A stretch of 64,000 nt of DNA from Actinoplanes cyaneus (GCF_016862095.1 NZ_BOMH01000073.1:39094-103093); one strand, 5' to 3'. Counted from the stretch's first letter, positions 17,440 through 27,093 are shown. Made by a program: numbers and translations. The notes: generated by a model not told the origin, from the letters alone.

Positions 17440-17486
17440 GCGTCGGCGCCCACCGCCAGGGTCTGCCCTTCGGTGGACGCCGACGC
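17440..17486 (+). terminator. Hairpin terminator of the oxidoreductase gene
   Basis: GCGTCGGCGCCCACCG at 17440-17455 pairs with CGGTGGACGCCGACGC at 17471-17486, a 16-bp stem with one mismatch and a 15-base loop, starting ten bases after the stop codon. Confidence 0.7.
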
Positions 17487-17600
17487 ACGCAAGTCAGCCC
17501 GGACGGTACCAAGGAACCACGACCCGCTCCCGGGAAACCGAATAACGGGCGTCACACCTTGCAGCCGGTGGCGGCTCGCCACGACAACGCGCCACGGCGG

Positions 17601-18265
17601 TTAGGCGCCACCGCCGGGACGGACAAACCCGGATTCGTAGGCGAAGACGACCGCCTGCACCCGGTCGCGCAACCCGAGCTTGTTCAGGATCCGACCGATG
17701 TGGGTCTTCACCGTCGCTTCGGCGACCTGCAGCCGACCGCTGATCTCGAGGTTCGACAGACCCTGCGCCAGTAGCAGCAGGGCCTCCCGTTCCCGCTCGG
17801 TCAGGTCCGGGGGGCCCGCCGGGGTGCTTTCCTGAGCGATGAGCCGGCCGGCGAAACGGTCCAGCAGCCGGCGAGTCACTCAGGGCGCCACGACGACGGC
17901 GTCGCCGCCAGCCACCACGCGGATCGCATTCAGCAGGTCGTCGGGGGGCGCGCTCTTGAGCAGGAAGCCGCTCGCCCCAGCCTGCAGAGCGGCGAACGCC
18001 TCCTCGTCGGTGTCAGACGTGGTGAGCACCAGCACGCGGGGCAGCGGGCCGGCCGCGCTGATCCGCCGGGTCGCGGTCACCCCGTCGAGTATGGGCATCC
18101 GCAGGTCCATCACGACGACGTCCGCCGCTGTGCTGCGGAGCAGGCGCGGCGCCTCGGCGCCGTCGCCGCCTCGCCGACCACGGTCATGTCGTCCTGGTAG
18201 TCCAGTACCATCCGGAACCCGGCCCGGACCAGGTGCTGGTCGTCGACGAGCACGATGCGGATCAC
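17601..18265 (-). pseudogene. Broken NarL-family response regulator
   Basis: The receiver domain starts VIRIVLVDDQHLVRAGFRMV and loses one base near 18165 (GEA then DGAEAPRLLR in another frame). It resumes with VVVMDLRMPILDGV (phosphoacceptor Asp) and ends at an in-frame TGA at 17880, where the family has a Ser codon (pattern AP-S-VTRRLL). The LuxR-type HTH follows in the same frame: LTEREREALLLLAQGLSNLE and VAEATVKTHIGRILNKLGLR. One frameshift plus one nonsense change make it non-functional as written. Its GTG start overlaps the stop of the upstream kinase fragment. Confidence 0.8.
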
Positions 18266-18345
18266 GCCGTCACCGCCCGGTTGTCGGCGAGCGGGAGGCT
18301 GGCGTGGATCCGCCAGCCCCGGGCAAGGGCCGGCTTCGAGCTGGT
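18262..18345 (-). pseudogene. 3' end of the partner histidine kinase
   Basis: Only the end of an ATPase domain survives: LEAGP, then after a frame change RGWRIHASLPLADNRAVTA and stop. The TGA overlaps the GTG of the response regulator (GTGA), the arrangement of NarL-type two-component operons. Everything upstream of this tail is replaced by unrelated sequence, including a transposase fragment. Confidence 0.6.
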
Positions 18346-18413
18346 GTCGCTGTCGGTGTTCCTCACCGTCTTCGTCCTGCCTGACATAGCGGACGGTGAG
18401 GGCCGCAGTCCGC

Positions 18414-18510
18414 GCCAACGTGATGTCCTTCGCCGACAAGGGGTACCAAGGCGCTCGCGGCAGCGTGCGCACCCCGTTCAAACGGCGACGGTTTCCGGCC
18501 GAAGCGGTCA
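18414..18510 (+). pseudogene. IS5-like transposase fragment
   Basis: The frame reads ANVMSFADKGYQGARGSVRT followed by PFKRRRF, matching the ADKGYQGAGGTVRTP motif near the end of actinobacterial IS5-group DDE transposases. The reading frame then degenerates. It directly abuts the truncated kinase, so an insertion may have removed the kinase gene. No terminal inverted repeats could be found by eye. Confidence 0.55.
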
Positions 18511-18647
18511 CGGCGGCAGAAGGCGATCAGCGGCACGAGGCGGCCCGAGGACATCGCTGGTGCGATCGTCGCGCGCCTGGACCGGCGAGTACGTCCCCCG
18601 GCATCACCTCAGAGGAGCCGCCGGCGCCGTGACGCGAGAATGGCGCG

Positions 18648-19328
18648 ATGATCGCACCCGCCGCCGTACCCCGCCGCCGTGAGCCCGCTGTCCTGCTGAC
18701 CGTGGGAGTGGTCGCTCTGGCGGTCTCCGCCGTCGGCGCCAAGTCGCTGGGCACCTGGTTCCTGGAAGTGCTCGCGGCGCTGGTGGCGGCTGTGGTCCTG
18801 GTCGCCACATACCGCAGGTTTCCGCTCAGCCCGCTGGCCTACCGGTTGATCCTGGCCCACGCGCTGATCTTGATGATCGGTGGCCACTGGACCTACGCCG
18901 AGGTGCCGGCCGGCGACTGGGTGCGCGACGCGTTGGGGCTGGCCCGGAACCCGTACGACCGTCTCGGACACTTCGCTCAGGGATTCGTGCCGGCGATCGT
19001 GGCCCGCGAGATCCTGTTGCGTCGAACTCCGTTGCGGCCCGGCCGCTGGCTCACCGCGTTGGTGATCTGCGTGGTCATGGCGGTCAGCGCGACGTGGGAA
19101 CTGTTCGAGTGGCTGTCGGCCGTCATCGGCGGTTCCTCGGCCGACGACTTCCTGGGCACCCAGGGCGACGTCTGGGACACCCAGTGGGACATGTTCATGG
19201 CCGGCGTCGGGGCGATCACCAGCCTGCTGGTGCTCAGCCGGCTGCACGACCGTCAACTCCGCGACGGTTCCCGGCCGGACACCTGTGGCCGCGGTGCACC
19301 CCGTCGCAAGCCCAGGACTGCAGGTTGA
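18648..19328 (+). CDS. DUF2238 (YjdF-like) integral membrane protein, 226 aa
   Basis: About six hydrophobic helices with the conserved DUF2238 segments: HWTYAEVP after helix 3, NPYDRLGHFAQGFVPAIVAR, SATWELFEW and GTQGDVWDTQWDM before the last helix. The charged residues at the helix ends (His, Asp, Glu, Trp-Asp) are conserved in the family and may line a site, but no reaction is established. The C-terminal 25 residues are basic and probably cytoplasmic. The gene is monocistronic, and converges with the leftward unknown gene ten bases away. Confidence 0.85.
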   Translation: MIAPAAVPRRREPAVLLTVGVVALAVSAVGAKSLGTWFLEVLAALVAAVVLVATYRRFPLSPLAYRLILAHALILMIGGHWTYAEVPAGDWVRDALGLARNPYDRLGHFAQGFVPAIVAREILLRRTPLRPGRWLTALVICVVMAVSATWELFEWLSAVIGGSSADDFLGTQGDVWDTQWDMFMAGVGAITSLLVLSRLHDRQLRDGSRPDTCGRGAPRRKPRTAG

Positions 19329-19337
19329 AGAACACGC

Positions 19338-20609
19338 TCAGCCGGGGGCGGTCGTCGCCAGCCAGTCGGCGAACGCGGCCGCCCGCTCCAGACGCTCACC
19401 CAGGCCCGCCAGCCGGCCGGTAAGTCCGGCGGCCGGGCCGAACGCCAGGGCGCCGATCGAGCCCCGCTGAGCCTCGGCGAGGCTGGGCCAGAGCTGGGCG
19501 TCGATCTCGGCCGGGTCGGCGGCCACGTTCACGTCGATCACGGTCTTGCCGAAGTGGACGCGGGCGCGGGCGGCCGGCTCGCCGGACGGCGTCCAGACCG
19601 GGACCAGGTCGACCCGCCGCCAACCGTCCCGGCCCCCGTGGACGTGGAGAATGTCCTGCTCCTCGCGGCTGACGGCGCGGATGCCGAGCTGCCGCCACAG
19701 GGTCCGTCCCGGATCGCCGGCGAGTACCGCGTTCCGGTTGGTGAGCCGCCGGCGTACCGGGCCGAGCACCGCCTCCCGTGGCTGCCCCCACCCGGCGTCG
19801 GTGACGCGCTGCCGCGCGACTTCTTGATCCGCTTCGCCCAGGTGCGCGACGGCCAGTTCGAGCTCGTCGATCAGGGCGTCCACCGCCGCCCACGCCCAGA
19901 TGTCGGTGAGGTTGGTCGGGGTGGGAATCTCCGCACGAGCGTTCAGGAACGACAGCCACTGCGCTGCCACGTCGCCGCCGACGCCGGGGGACGGTGAGGT
20001 GAGCACGACCGCGGTCGACGTGTCCACCAGTGGCGGATCCTCCATGGGGGCCGGCCGCAGCCCCGACGCTGTCAGCTCCCACGCCGGCCGTGGCCGGACG
20101 TAGTCGCTGCGGGTGGCGTACGGGTGGCCGCCCCACCGCCGGGGGAACGCGAAACCGTCACCGGCCCGGGTCCACTCCCGCACCGGTTCGCGGAGCTGCC
20201 GCACCGCGGCGGCGATCGTTTCGGCCGGCGCCCGGCGTGACAGGGCCACCACCGTCTCGTTCGGCCGCACCAGAATCACCTGAGCCGGCGGCTGGGCCGG
20301 CAGCGTCCCCGCCACGAACCAGACGGCCGGCTCCTCGGCACGGCGCCACCCGAACCGCCGTCTGCCACCGCCGAGCGGCACCCGCATGACCGGCTGCGAC
20401 CCCTCCGGCTGTCCCGCTCCCCACCCGTCGGCGGCCGCGGCGAACAGGGCGGCCGCGCTGAGCTCGCCGGCTGCTCGGGGCTGCGGGCGGTCCGCCAGGG
20501 TGCTCTGTGAGCCGGCGGCCCGCTGGGCAGCCACCGTCTCCTGGACGGCTGCGGCCCGCCGGGCCAACTCTCCCGCCACCCGCGCGGCCTGCGCCTGAGG
20601 ATCGGTCAC
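19338..20609 (-). CDS. Cytoplasmic protein of unknown function, 423 aa
   Basis: The GTG at 20609 gives an N-terminal helix rich in Ala and Arg (ARVAGELARRAAAVQETVAAQR), a Pro/Gly linker and a long alpha/beta region. The latter includes EEPAVWFVAGTLPAQPPAQVIL, TIAAAVRQLREPVREWTR and a C-terminal helical segment ending FADWLATTAPG. There is no signal peptide and no membrane helix. I do not recognise the family. The open frame extends to 20921, but that part overlaps the divergent sialidase-like gene and has no coding character. The two genes diverge with about 190 bp between starts. Confidence 0.65.
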   Translation of the reverse strand: MTDPQAQAARVAGELARRAAAVQETVAAQRAAGSQSTLADRPQPRAAGELSAAALFAAAADGWGAGQPEGSQPVMRVPLGGGRRRFGWRRAEEPAVWFVAGTLPAQPPAQVILVRPNETVVALSRRAPAETIAAAVRQLREPVREWTRAGDGFAFPRRWGGHPYATRSDYVRPRPAWELTASGLRPAPMEDPPLVDTSTAVVLTSPSPGVGGDVAAQWLSFLNARAEIPTPTNLTDIWAWAAVDALIDELELAVAHLGEADQEVARQRVTDAGWGQPREAVLGPVRRRLTNRNAVLAGDPGRTLWRQLGIRAVSREEQDILHVHGGRDGWRRVDLVPVWTPSGEPAARARVHFGKTVIDVNVAADPAEIDAQLWPSLAEAQRGSIGALAFGPAAGLTGRLAGLGERLERAAAFADWLATTAPG

Positions 20610-20800
20610 TCGTCGCCACCCCCGCTTCCCATCGATCGAGCGGCGTCCATCGTACGGCCCTCGGCCTGTTCCTTGACCTTGAGCGGGTCCCCTCGAGCAG
20701 ACGCGGACGTCGCCCGGATGAATCCTCAGTGGAGTTTGCGTGCGTACCGCCAGGCGCCATCCTTCCGTGGCAAGATGATCACACTGACGGGGAGGGCAGT

Positions 20801-23128
20801 ATGCGTCGTTCGATGGGTTTTTCCATGCTTGCCGGAATGCTGGCGCTGATCGTGACACCGGTGGTGGCTCCGCCGGTGAGCGCCGCGGCGGCGACCAAGA
20901 CGGAGATCGCCGGGCTGTCACCTACCGCGCCCGCGCTGGTGCTCGGTGCGCCCGGCACCGCCTATGACCCGCCCGGTGACACGCCCGCCTGGTTCGCGAT
21001 GACGAGCGCCTACGACTCCGGTACGGCGCAGAACCCCACCCGGCCGGTCCGGGCCGGTTACCTGCGCCACTACGATGCCGGCGCCCGCGAGGAGCCGGGC
21101 CGGCTCACGTCGGCCAACGGCGGGCTGACGTTCAGCGCGTCGATCGGGGACAGTCACGAGACGGCGACCCGGCTCGATGACGGACGGGTGCTCCACGTCG
21201 CCCTCGCCGGGCAGGCACCGCCGGCGAACGGCCCCGCGCGCCCCCAGCAGCGTTCCGTGCCTGTCTCGTACTCGTCCGACGACGGCGGCACGTACGGCGC
21301 GCCCGTCTCGGCGCAGATCGACATCGCGCCGCAGTCGTTCCTCAACGGCACCGCGAACTTCATTCCCACCTCCCTGGTGCAGGTCCCGAGTGGACCGGTG
21401 CTGATGGCCGGGTACGCGGTGACCGATCTGCAAACCACGACCTCGATGCTGCTGGCCAGCGTGGACCAGGGCCTCACCTGGAATCTGCGCGCCACCATCG
21501 CGCAAGGCAGCAGCTCCCACAGCTTCTCCGAGACCGGGCTGGTCCTCGCCGCGAACGGTGACCTCGTCGCGGTGATGCGCACGTCCACGTACGACAACCT
21601 CTGGGTACGCCGGTCCACCACCGTCGGCACCACGTGGACCGCGGCAGCCGCGCCGATCCCCGAGTTCGCCGCGGACGCCAACGGCAACCGGCCGTTCGGG
21701 CGGATCAACCCGCAGCTGTCGCTGCTGCCCAACGGCATCCTCGCGCTGGTGGCGGGCCGTCCGCAGAACTTCGTGGCGCTGTCGTACGACGGCACCGGCC
21801 GCACCTGGGACGTCAAACGATCGTTCTACGACAACCACTCGGTGGCCGCCCCGCAAGACCTGAACGACGGCACCAGCGGCAACGCCGACTTGATTTGGAC
21901 CGAGTCCAACCGGGCCGTGCTGATGGCCGACTCGTGCCACGCCCTCGTCTACCAGGGCACCAACCGCAACAAGTGCACCTGGCGCGGCGCCACCATGTCC
22001 GACGGAACCACCACGTTCCAGATCAAGCGGGTGCTGGCCGACATGCTGACCGCCGGCGTCGGCAAGATCGACCTGGCCGGAAAGGCGGCTGCCGGGACGG
22101 TGCAGCTCGACGGGGACTACGGCACCACGATCACGGGCCACCCGCGGACCGGCAGTCGAGGCGCGGTCGACGGCAGCAACGAGATGTGGTCGAGCGCGAT
22201 CCGGTCCGGCGGCGCGGGTGTCTTCGACATCTCCCTCGACCGCACGTACACCCTGTCCAAGGTGGGGCTGAGTCTGGCGATCGGCGGCACTGCGAGCGCC
22301 ACAGTGCAGACCCGGCTCACCGCCGACGAGCCGTGGACCGACTGGTACAGCGTCACGAATCAGAGTGGGTACGCGCTGAAGTACACCACCCCCGCCGCGT
22401 CCCGGCAGGCCCGGCAGGTACGGGTGCTGGTCGGTGAGTCGTCGATCTGCCCGCCGGGCGTCGCGGCTCCGTGCAGCCAGCTCAACGAGATCGAGCTGTA
22501 CGCAGACGACGTCGACTCCTTCGAGAACGACCCGGTCAACGGCATCCCGCGCGGCTATCGGGCCGACCACACCCTGGACGACGCCGGCGCCGGTCACATC
22601 GGCGTGTGGGTGAGCCAGTCGACCGCGGGCAGCGGCAGCAGCCGGGCTCTGCGGATCGCTGACGGCAGCACCGTGCACCTCCCGGCGGTCCGCCGCCTCG
22701 ATTCGGCCGCCGGCGTCAAGACGGTCGGGTTCCGCTTCCACCCCGACCAGTGGCGGACGACCGGCGAGCCGGAATCCTCGGCGATGCTGTTCGACGTCCT
22801 CACCGGCACCCGCCAGGCGGCGTTCCACTTCGCGCTCACCAGGGAGGGAACCGTGCGGTACTACGACGGCAAAGTCTGGCGGCCCCTCGGCACGGGGCAG
22901 TCCTTCAACCCGTCGGCGTCCTGCACGGGCGGTTGCGTCTGGACGGACGTCGAGGTGCGGGCGACCACGACGACCGCCACGATCACCGTGAACGGCCGGC
23001 TCATCGGCACGGCGACCCGCGCTGACGGTGCCACCTCCACGCTGACCGGTCACTCGTTCTCGGCCAGCAGCACCGCCGACGCCGACGAGAACTTCCTCGT
23101 CGACGACGTGTACACCCGTAACGGCTGA
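20801..23128 (+). CDS. Secreted sialidase-fold (BNR/Asp-box) protein, 775 aa
   Basis: GGGGAGGG precedes ATG 20801, and a signal peptide (MLAGMLALIVTPVVAPPVSA) follows. Asp-box-like repeats mark a six-bladed propeller: SYSSDDGGTYG, SVDQGLTWN and VGTTWTAA. From about residue 425 (GKIDLAGKA) a discoidin/F5-8-like module carries RGAVDGSNEMWSSA, and the last 200 residues form a LamG-like beta-sandwich (GFRFHPDQW... DVEVRATTTTATITVNGRLI). An exo-sialidase or related trans-acting glycan hydrolase is the nearest known function, but I cannot see the full arginine triad, so activity is unproven. A paralogue with the same architecture is at 53324. Confidence 0.8.
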   Translation: MRRSMGFSMLAGMLALIVTPVVAPPVSAAAATKTEIAGLSPTAPALVLGAPGTAYDPPGDTPAWFAMTSAYDSGTAQNPTRPVRAGYLRHYDAGAREEPGRLTSANGGLTFSASIGDSHETATRLDDGRVLHVALAGQAPPANGPARPQQRSVPVSYSSDDGGTYGAPVSAQIDIAPQSFLNGTANFIPTSLVQVPSGPVLMAGYAVTDLQTTTSMLLASVDQGLTWNLRATIAQGSSSHSFSETGLVLAANGDLVAVMRTSTYDNLWVRRSTTVGTTWTAAAAPIPEFAADANGNRPFGRINPQLSLLPNGILALVAGRPQNFVALSYDGTGRTWDVKRSFYDNHSVAAPQDLNDGTSGNADLIWTESNRAVLMADSCHALVYQGTNRNKCTWRGATMSDGTTTFQIKRVLADMLTAGVGKIDLAGKAAAGTVQLDGDYGTTITGHPRTGSRGAVDGSNEMWSSAIRSGGAGVFDISLDRTYTLSKVGLSLAIGGTASATVQTRLTADEPWTDWYSVTNQSGYALKYTTPAASRQARQVRVLVGESSICPPGVAAPCSQLNEIELYADDVDSFENDPVNGIPRGYRADHTLDDAGAGHIGVWVSQSTAGSGSSRALRIADGSTVHLPAVRRLDSAAGVKTVGFRFHPDQWRTTGEPESSAMLFDVLTGTRQAAFHFALTREGTVRYYDGKVWRPLGTGQSFNPSASCTGGCVWTDVEVRATTTTATITVNGRLIGTATRADGATSTLTGHSFSASSTADADENFLVDDVYTRNG

Positions 23129-23276
23129 CGATCGGCAACGAAGACCACACCGGGACGTACGAGCCGGGCCCGACCACCTCCGGAGCCGTTCGGAGTGTGT
23201 CGGCCCGGCGATCCGGTGTGGGTGCACCGGAGTGGCCCCCGTCGCGCCGCTATCAGCGGCACCGCCGCCCATCGCC

Positions 23277-23894
23277 TCAAGCCGCGGCGGCCAACTCCCG
23301 CAGCACGTCCTCGAGCGGCGTCGGCTTCAGATCGAACTCGGCCGCCGTCCGTGACCAGTCCAGGATGGCATCGCGGTAAGTCAGGTATTGCATCTCCGCC
23401 ATCTCGACCATCATCGGGTCCGCCATCGCCGCGTGCAGCTCCAGCGGCGTCATTTCGCGGACGGCCGGCTGCGGACGGCCGGCCACCGTCGCGAACCGGG
23501 TCACCATCTCGCGGATCGACAGGTCCGAGGTCTGCGGCGTGTGCCGGGCACTGCCCCACGACCGCTCGGATAGCGCCACCGCGACGAGCGTCCTGGCCAC
23601 GTCACCCGTATAGGTCCAACTGTGTGCCACGTCCAGATCGGCCGGGAACACGACCTCCTGACCGGCCTGCACCTGAGGGCCGATGAACAAGCTGAACGCC
23701 GCCAGCGCGCCCACGCCGAGGTAGTCAGCCGCCCGGACCTCCGTGAACCGCAACCGGCCCGCCTCGTGCGCGGCGAGGCCGTCCCGGTACATCTGCGCCC
23801 GCACGCGCCCCTTCACGGTGGTCGGGCGCATCGGCAGATCCTCGGTGAACGGACCGTCGACCGGGCCGTAGCCGTAGGTGTTACTCTTCGTCAC
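23277..23894 (-). pseudogene. C-terminal fragment of an NAD-dependent epimerase-like protein
   Basis: The residues YGYGPVDGPFTEDLPMRPTT and KGRVRAQMY, then VRAADYLGVGA, match the part of an extended SDR/epimerase that follows the catalytic Tyr region. The nucleotide-binding half is missing. The frame runs into the end of a different gene fragment at 23881-23894. I read this as one side of a deletion junction. The surviving 205 codons are open, so a peptide could be made, but without the Rossmann motif it cannot bind NAD as the family does. Confidence 0.6.
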
Positions 23895-24141
23895 CCACCG
23901 CGACGCCGGTCGTGCCCTCGCCGACCTCGTCGACGACGCCGGCCGCCTCGAAGCCGGGTATCACCGGGAACGGCGGCGTCATCTGCGGCCTCCACCCATT
24001 GCGGATCTTGTAGTCGAGCGGGTTGACCGCTGCCGCCACGACCTTCAGCCGCACCTGTCCGGGTCCGGCGTGCGGCTCGCCGACGTCCACGAGGCGGAGA
24101 ACTTCCGGCCCGCCGAACTCGGTGTAGGTGATCGCCTTCAT
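23881..24141 (-). pseudogene. N-terminal fragment of a quinone oxidoreductase-like MDR protein
   Basis: ATG 24141 starts MKAITYTEFGGPEVLRLVDV, followed by AAAVNPLDYKIRNG and PGFEAAGVVDEVGEGTTGVA. This is the GroES-like N-terminal domain of an MDR oxidoreductase. It stops after GDEE at 23881, before any NADPH-binding motif. The normal length is about 310 residues; 86 remain. The break coincides with the start of the epimerase fragment, so a single deletion probably removed the 3' part of one gene and the 5' part of the next. Confidence 0.7.
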
Positions 24142-24273
24142 GTCGTGCTCCAGCGCTCGTCGCTCTAAGTGGAAGATCAAGGTGTGCTCACGAGGCGTAT
24201 CCCCGTGACGGCCGTGCCCAGGTCGCGCCGAGACCGTGGGCACGATCGCGGGGTGTTCATCGCGGGCGGAAGC

Positions 24274-25196
24274 TCAGGAGCCGGCCACGGTCGTGGGCGC
24301 TGTCCAGCCGGTGGCTCGGATCCACTCGACCAGGTCCAGGGTGGCCGGCTCGATCGAGCGCACCACCGTGAGGTCCGAAGGATGTTCCGCCGCCTCCGCG
24401 AACTGGCGGAACATCATCCTGTCGAGCTCGTTGGGAAGAACGCTCAGCGGCAGGGCCTCGTACCGTGCCGGGAGTCCGGCGTGCGCGCCGAACGCCGCGG
24501 CGATCTGGGGGCCTGTCAGCTCGTCGGCGACGAGCTCGACGGCTCCGCCGGGCGCCTCGGCGGTGTCGAGCAGGAGCGCGGCGGCGACCCGGCCGATGTC
24601 CCTGACCGAGATCATCTTCAGGGCGGCGTCCTCCGGCATCGGCAGCCTCAGCACGATTTCTCCGTGCTCCACGCTCGGTGCCATCACCTCCATGAAGGGG
24701 GCCGGGCGAACCATCGTGGCCCGCAGGCCGGACTTCCTGAGGTGCTCCTCGATCCAGTGTTTGGAGTCGTGGTGCGGCACGCCCCTCTCCCGGTCCGCTC
24801 CGATGACCGAGTGGAACACGACGTGCGGGACGCGTGCCGCGACCGCCGCGTCGACGAGCGCGGTGCCGATGCGGATCTCCGCCTCGACCTCGTCGAGGCT
24901 GTTCGCCTCCGGGGTCATGAAGGAGAACGCCTCGACCGCCGTCAGCGCGGCGGCCAGCGACGCCGGGTCGTCGGCCCGGATGGCCGCCAGCTCGACGCCG
25001 CGGGCGGCCAGCGCCTGAGCCCGGCCGGACTGCGGGTCGCGGACCAAGGCCCGCACCCGCGCCCCGCGGTCCAGCAGCGCGTCGACCACCGCCCCGCCCT
25101 GTTGCCCCGTCGCGCCGAAGACCGCGATCGTGCCGGTCGTCTGCGTGGAGGTGGGGAGGACGACGCGGCGTGCTCGCGCTTGATTTGTTGTGACAT
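24274..25196 (-). CDS. NmrA-type NAD(P)-binding protein, probable start-region frameshift
   Basis: The body has the atypical SDR pattern of NmrA-like proteins: IAVFGATGQQGGAVVDALLD with the NADP motif, RVRALVRDP, VFHSVIGADRERGVPHHDSK, and MVRPAPFMEVMAP. The glycine-rich motif is in frame with the body but has no start codon before an upstream stop. The natural start, ATG 25196 (MSQQIKREHAASSS), is in another frame and would join the body after one indel near 25155. Either the start is a rare codon or a GTG past the cofactor motif is used, or the gene carries a frameshift. It diverges from an AraC-type regulator, a common arrangement for a regulated oxidoreductase. Confidence 0.65.
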
Positions 25197-25288
25197 GTCT
25201 TCACGATGCGTCCTGCGGCGCCAGGCGTACCACCGGTATCCCGCCACGTTTTTCCGAAAAACCGCCAGCGGCGGGTAGCCTCGATTGC

Positions 25289-26107
25289 GTGTCCGACCCC
25301 AGCGGTGAGCCGAGCTTCTGCACCGACGATGCGCCGTTGTCGGCGTCGCTGGCCCACGGCGCCGACGTGGCCGCGCACTTCCACGACTACGGCCAGCTCC
25401 GCTACGCCGCGCGTGGGGCCCTGGTCACAGTGACCCAGGTGGGTACCTGGGTGGCGCCGGCCAGCCGGATCATGTGGGTGCCGCCTTTCGCGGTGCACAG
25501 CAGCAAGGCGTACGGCGAGACGGACATCCGGGTGCTGTCACTGCCCGGGACGCTGACCGGACAGCTGCCGGCCGAGCCGTCGGTCTTCGTGGCGAGCGCG
25601 TTGCTGCGCGAGGCCTATCTGGCGCTGATGAGCGAGGGCGAGCCGATGGAGAGCCCCCGTGCGCGGCTGCTGATCGACGTCGTACTCGCCGAGCTCGCCC
25701 GCGCCGCACAGGAGCCGATGCGCCTCCCGGAGCCGAGTGACCGGCGCCTCAAGGCGGTCACCGACCTGCTCCACGTGGACCCGGCGAACCCGGCGACCCT
25801 GGCCGAGCTGGGCCACCGCACCGGCGCCAGCGAACGCACCCTGAGCCGACTGTTCGGCAGCGAGCTGTCGATGAGCTTCCACCAGTGGCGCACCCTGCTG
25901 CGCACCCAACGGGCGCTGATCGAGCTCAGCGACGGCGCCTCGGTCACCGACACGGCGATCCGGCTGGGCTGGTCGAACCCCAGCAGCTTCATCGACGCCT
26001 TCACCGAGCTGGTCGGTCAGACACCCGGCCGCTATCGCTCGTCGGCTCGGTCCTCCCGCAGCCCCGACCAGGTGCGATACGGTGGGGCAGGTCGACCTCC
26101 TGGTTGA
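25289..26107 (+). CDS. AraC-family transcriptional regulator, 272 aa
   Basis: An N-terminal cupin-like sensor half (HFHDYGQLRYAARGALVTV, TWVAPASRIMWVPPFAVHS) is followed by the AraC DNA-binding half. That half has two HTH motifs: TLAELGHRTGASERTLSRLF, and a second around SVTDTAIRLGWSNPSSFIDA with FTELVGQTPGRYR. This matches the group that controls efflux or oxidoreductase genes in response to small ligands. GTG 25289 is the first start that leaves the sensor domain intact. It is divergent from the NmrA-like gene, its probable target. Its 3' end overlaps the degenerate tail of the thioesterase remnant on the other strand. Confidence 0.85.
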   Translation: MSDPSGEPSFCTDDAPLSASLAHGADVAAHFHDYGQLRYAARGALVTVTQVGTWVAPASRIMWVPPFAVHSSKAYGETDIRVLSLPGTLTGQLPAEPSVFVASALLREAYLALMSEGEPMESPRARLLIDVVLAELARAAQEPMRLPEPSDRRLKAVTDLLHVDPANPATLAELGHRTGASERTLSRLFGSELSMSFHQWRTLLRTQRALIELSDGASVTDTAIRLGWSNPSSFIDAFTELVGQTPGRYRSSARSSRSPDQVRYGGAGRPPG

Positions 26108-26481
26108 CAGGCGAACCCGGCGCGCGCCGTTCTGCATCAGGTCGGCGAGTGCCTGCCGGGCGTCCTGGTCCGGTTCGCAGGTGACGACGAGGCGGCCCCG
26201 GGCCGGTGCGAGGAACCGCAGCGACGCCGCGCTGCCCAGCGGTACGACGTCGTCGACTGCACCGTTCTCCGGCAGGCCGGCGATGACGGCTGCCAGCCCC
26301 GCCGCGTCGATCAACGTGATCAGGCCACTGGAGTGCAGGGCACCGATCACGTTCGCCAGTGCCGCGTTTCCGGGACGGCGACCACGCCCACGGCGTCGGC
26401 AGCCCGCAGCACTTCGAGCCCGATCGTCCGATGAGCGGGGATGGGACTCGACAGTGAGCGGGCAACCGCCGTCGCGTCCAT
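26090..26481 (-). pseudogene. Frameshifted DUF4442/hotdog thioesterase-like gene
   Basis: The first part from ATG 26481 reads MDATAVARSLSSPIPAHRTI and then VLRAADAVGVVAVPET. After loss of one base near 26370 the match continues as AALANVIGALHSSGLITLID with AAGLAAVIAGLP and SLRFLAPARGRLVV. This is the hotdog pattern of PaaI/DUF4442 thioesterases (conserved gxlHggal...D). The C terminus has no clear end and runs into the convergent AraC gene. As written it cannot be translated as one protein. Confidence 0.55.
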
Positions 26482-26652
26482 GGCGCGAGGATGGGCAACC
26501 ACCGTGAACGTCGGCTGTCGACCGGCGTCCGGATGTTCGTCGATTGTCAAACGCCGGATCCGGTGGCAGCTGTGCCCCGAGCGATGCTCGCCATGGAGAA
26601 GACGATCGAGGATCGCCTGGACAGGCTCGAGGCGAACACAACGGGGTTGAGA

Positions 26653-27093
26653 TCAGCGCGGCGGGGTGGCCGTGTCGGTCCACAGTTGAATGAGCCATTG
26701 TTCTCCCTGGCGGTCGCGACGGGCGGCGCGGAGCTGGTAGGGGCCGGGTGTCGGCAGGGTCAGGCGGCGGGCTTCCCTTCCACCCGTGAGGCTGTCGATG
26801 ACGATCTCGCCGGAGGTGTTGGCCAGCGGCAGGACGGGTGACAGCGCCTCGTATCCGGCGGGCACCGGTGGTGGCACCGGCCAGCATTCAGCTCGTACCG
26901 CGGCGGTGTGGCCGGTGTCCCCGCTGAGGAAGGCGGCCGCGGTTCCGGCGACGCTGACGAGCGTGTCGTCGGTGAGACCGTCGACGGCGGCGAGCACGTC
27001 CCCCGTGGTGCTCGGGTCGAGGAGGCGAAAGCATTGGCTCTCGATCCACACGGAGAGGTCCACTGCTGTGAGCGGCGCCGGCGGGATGGTCAT
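26653..27093 (-). CDS. Nin/ComJ-like putative nuclease inhibitor, 146 aa
   Basis: The protein has no signal peptide. It follows the plan of ComJ/Nin proteins: an N-terminal strand-rich part (LSVWIESQCFRLLDP), a Gly/Ala segment (VAGTAAAFLSGDTGHTAAV) and then VLPLANTSGEIVIDSLTG with RRLTLPTPGPYQLRAARR. In B. subtilis Nin the corresponding parts are a conserved strand ending in PFHV and a LPKGDYQLTCW motif. Nin inhibits the nuclease NucA. Here the gene lies 62 bp downstream of a secreted NucA/NucB-domain protein on the same strand, which supports an inhibitor role. The similarity is by eye and weak at the residue level. It could instead be an unrelated small protein. Confidence 0.5.
   Translation of the reverse strand: MTIPPAPLTAVDLSVWIESQCFRLLDPSTTGDVLAAVDGLTDDTLVSVAGTAAAFLSGDTGHTAAVRAECWPVPPPVPAGYEALSPVLPLANTSGEIVIDSLTGGREARRLTLPTPGPYQLRAARRDRQGEQWLIQLWTDTATPPR

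Noticed and set aside
20918..23272. Minus-strand open frame of 784 codons opposite the sialidase-like gene
   Set aside because: Shadow of a clear secreted protein gene; no domain, low-complexity Arg/Gly/Val composition.
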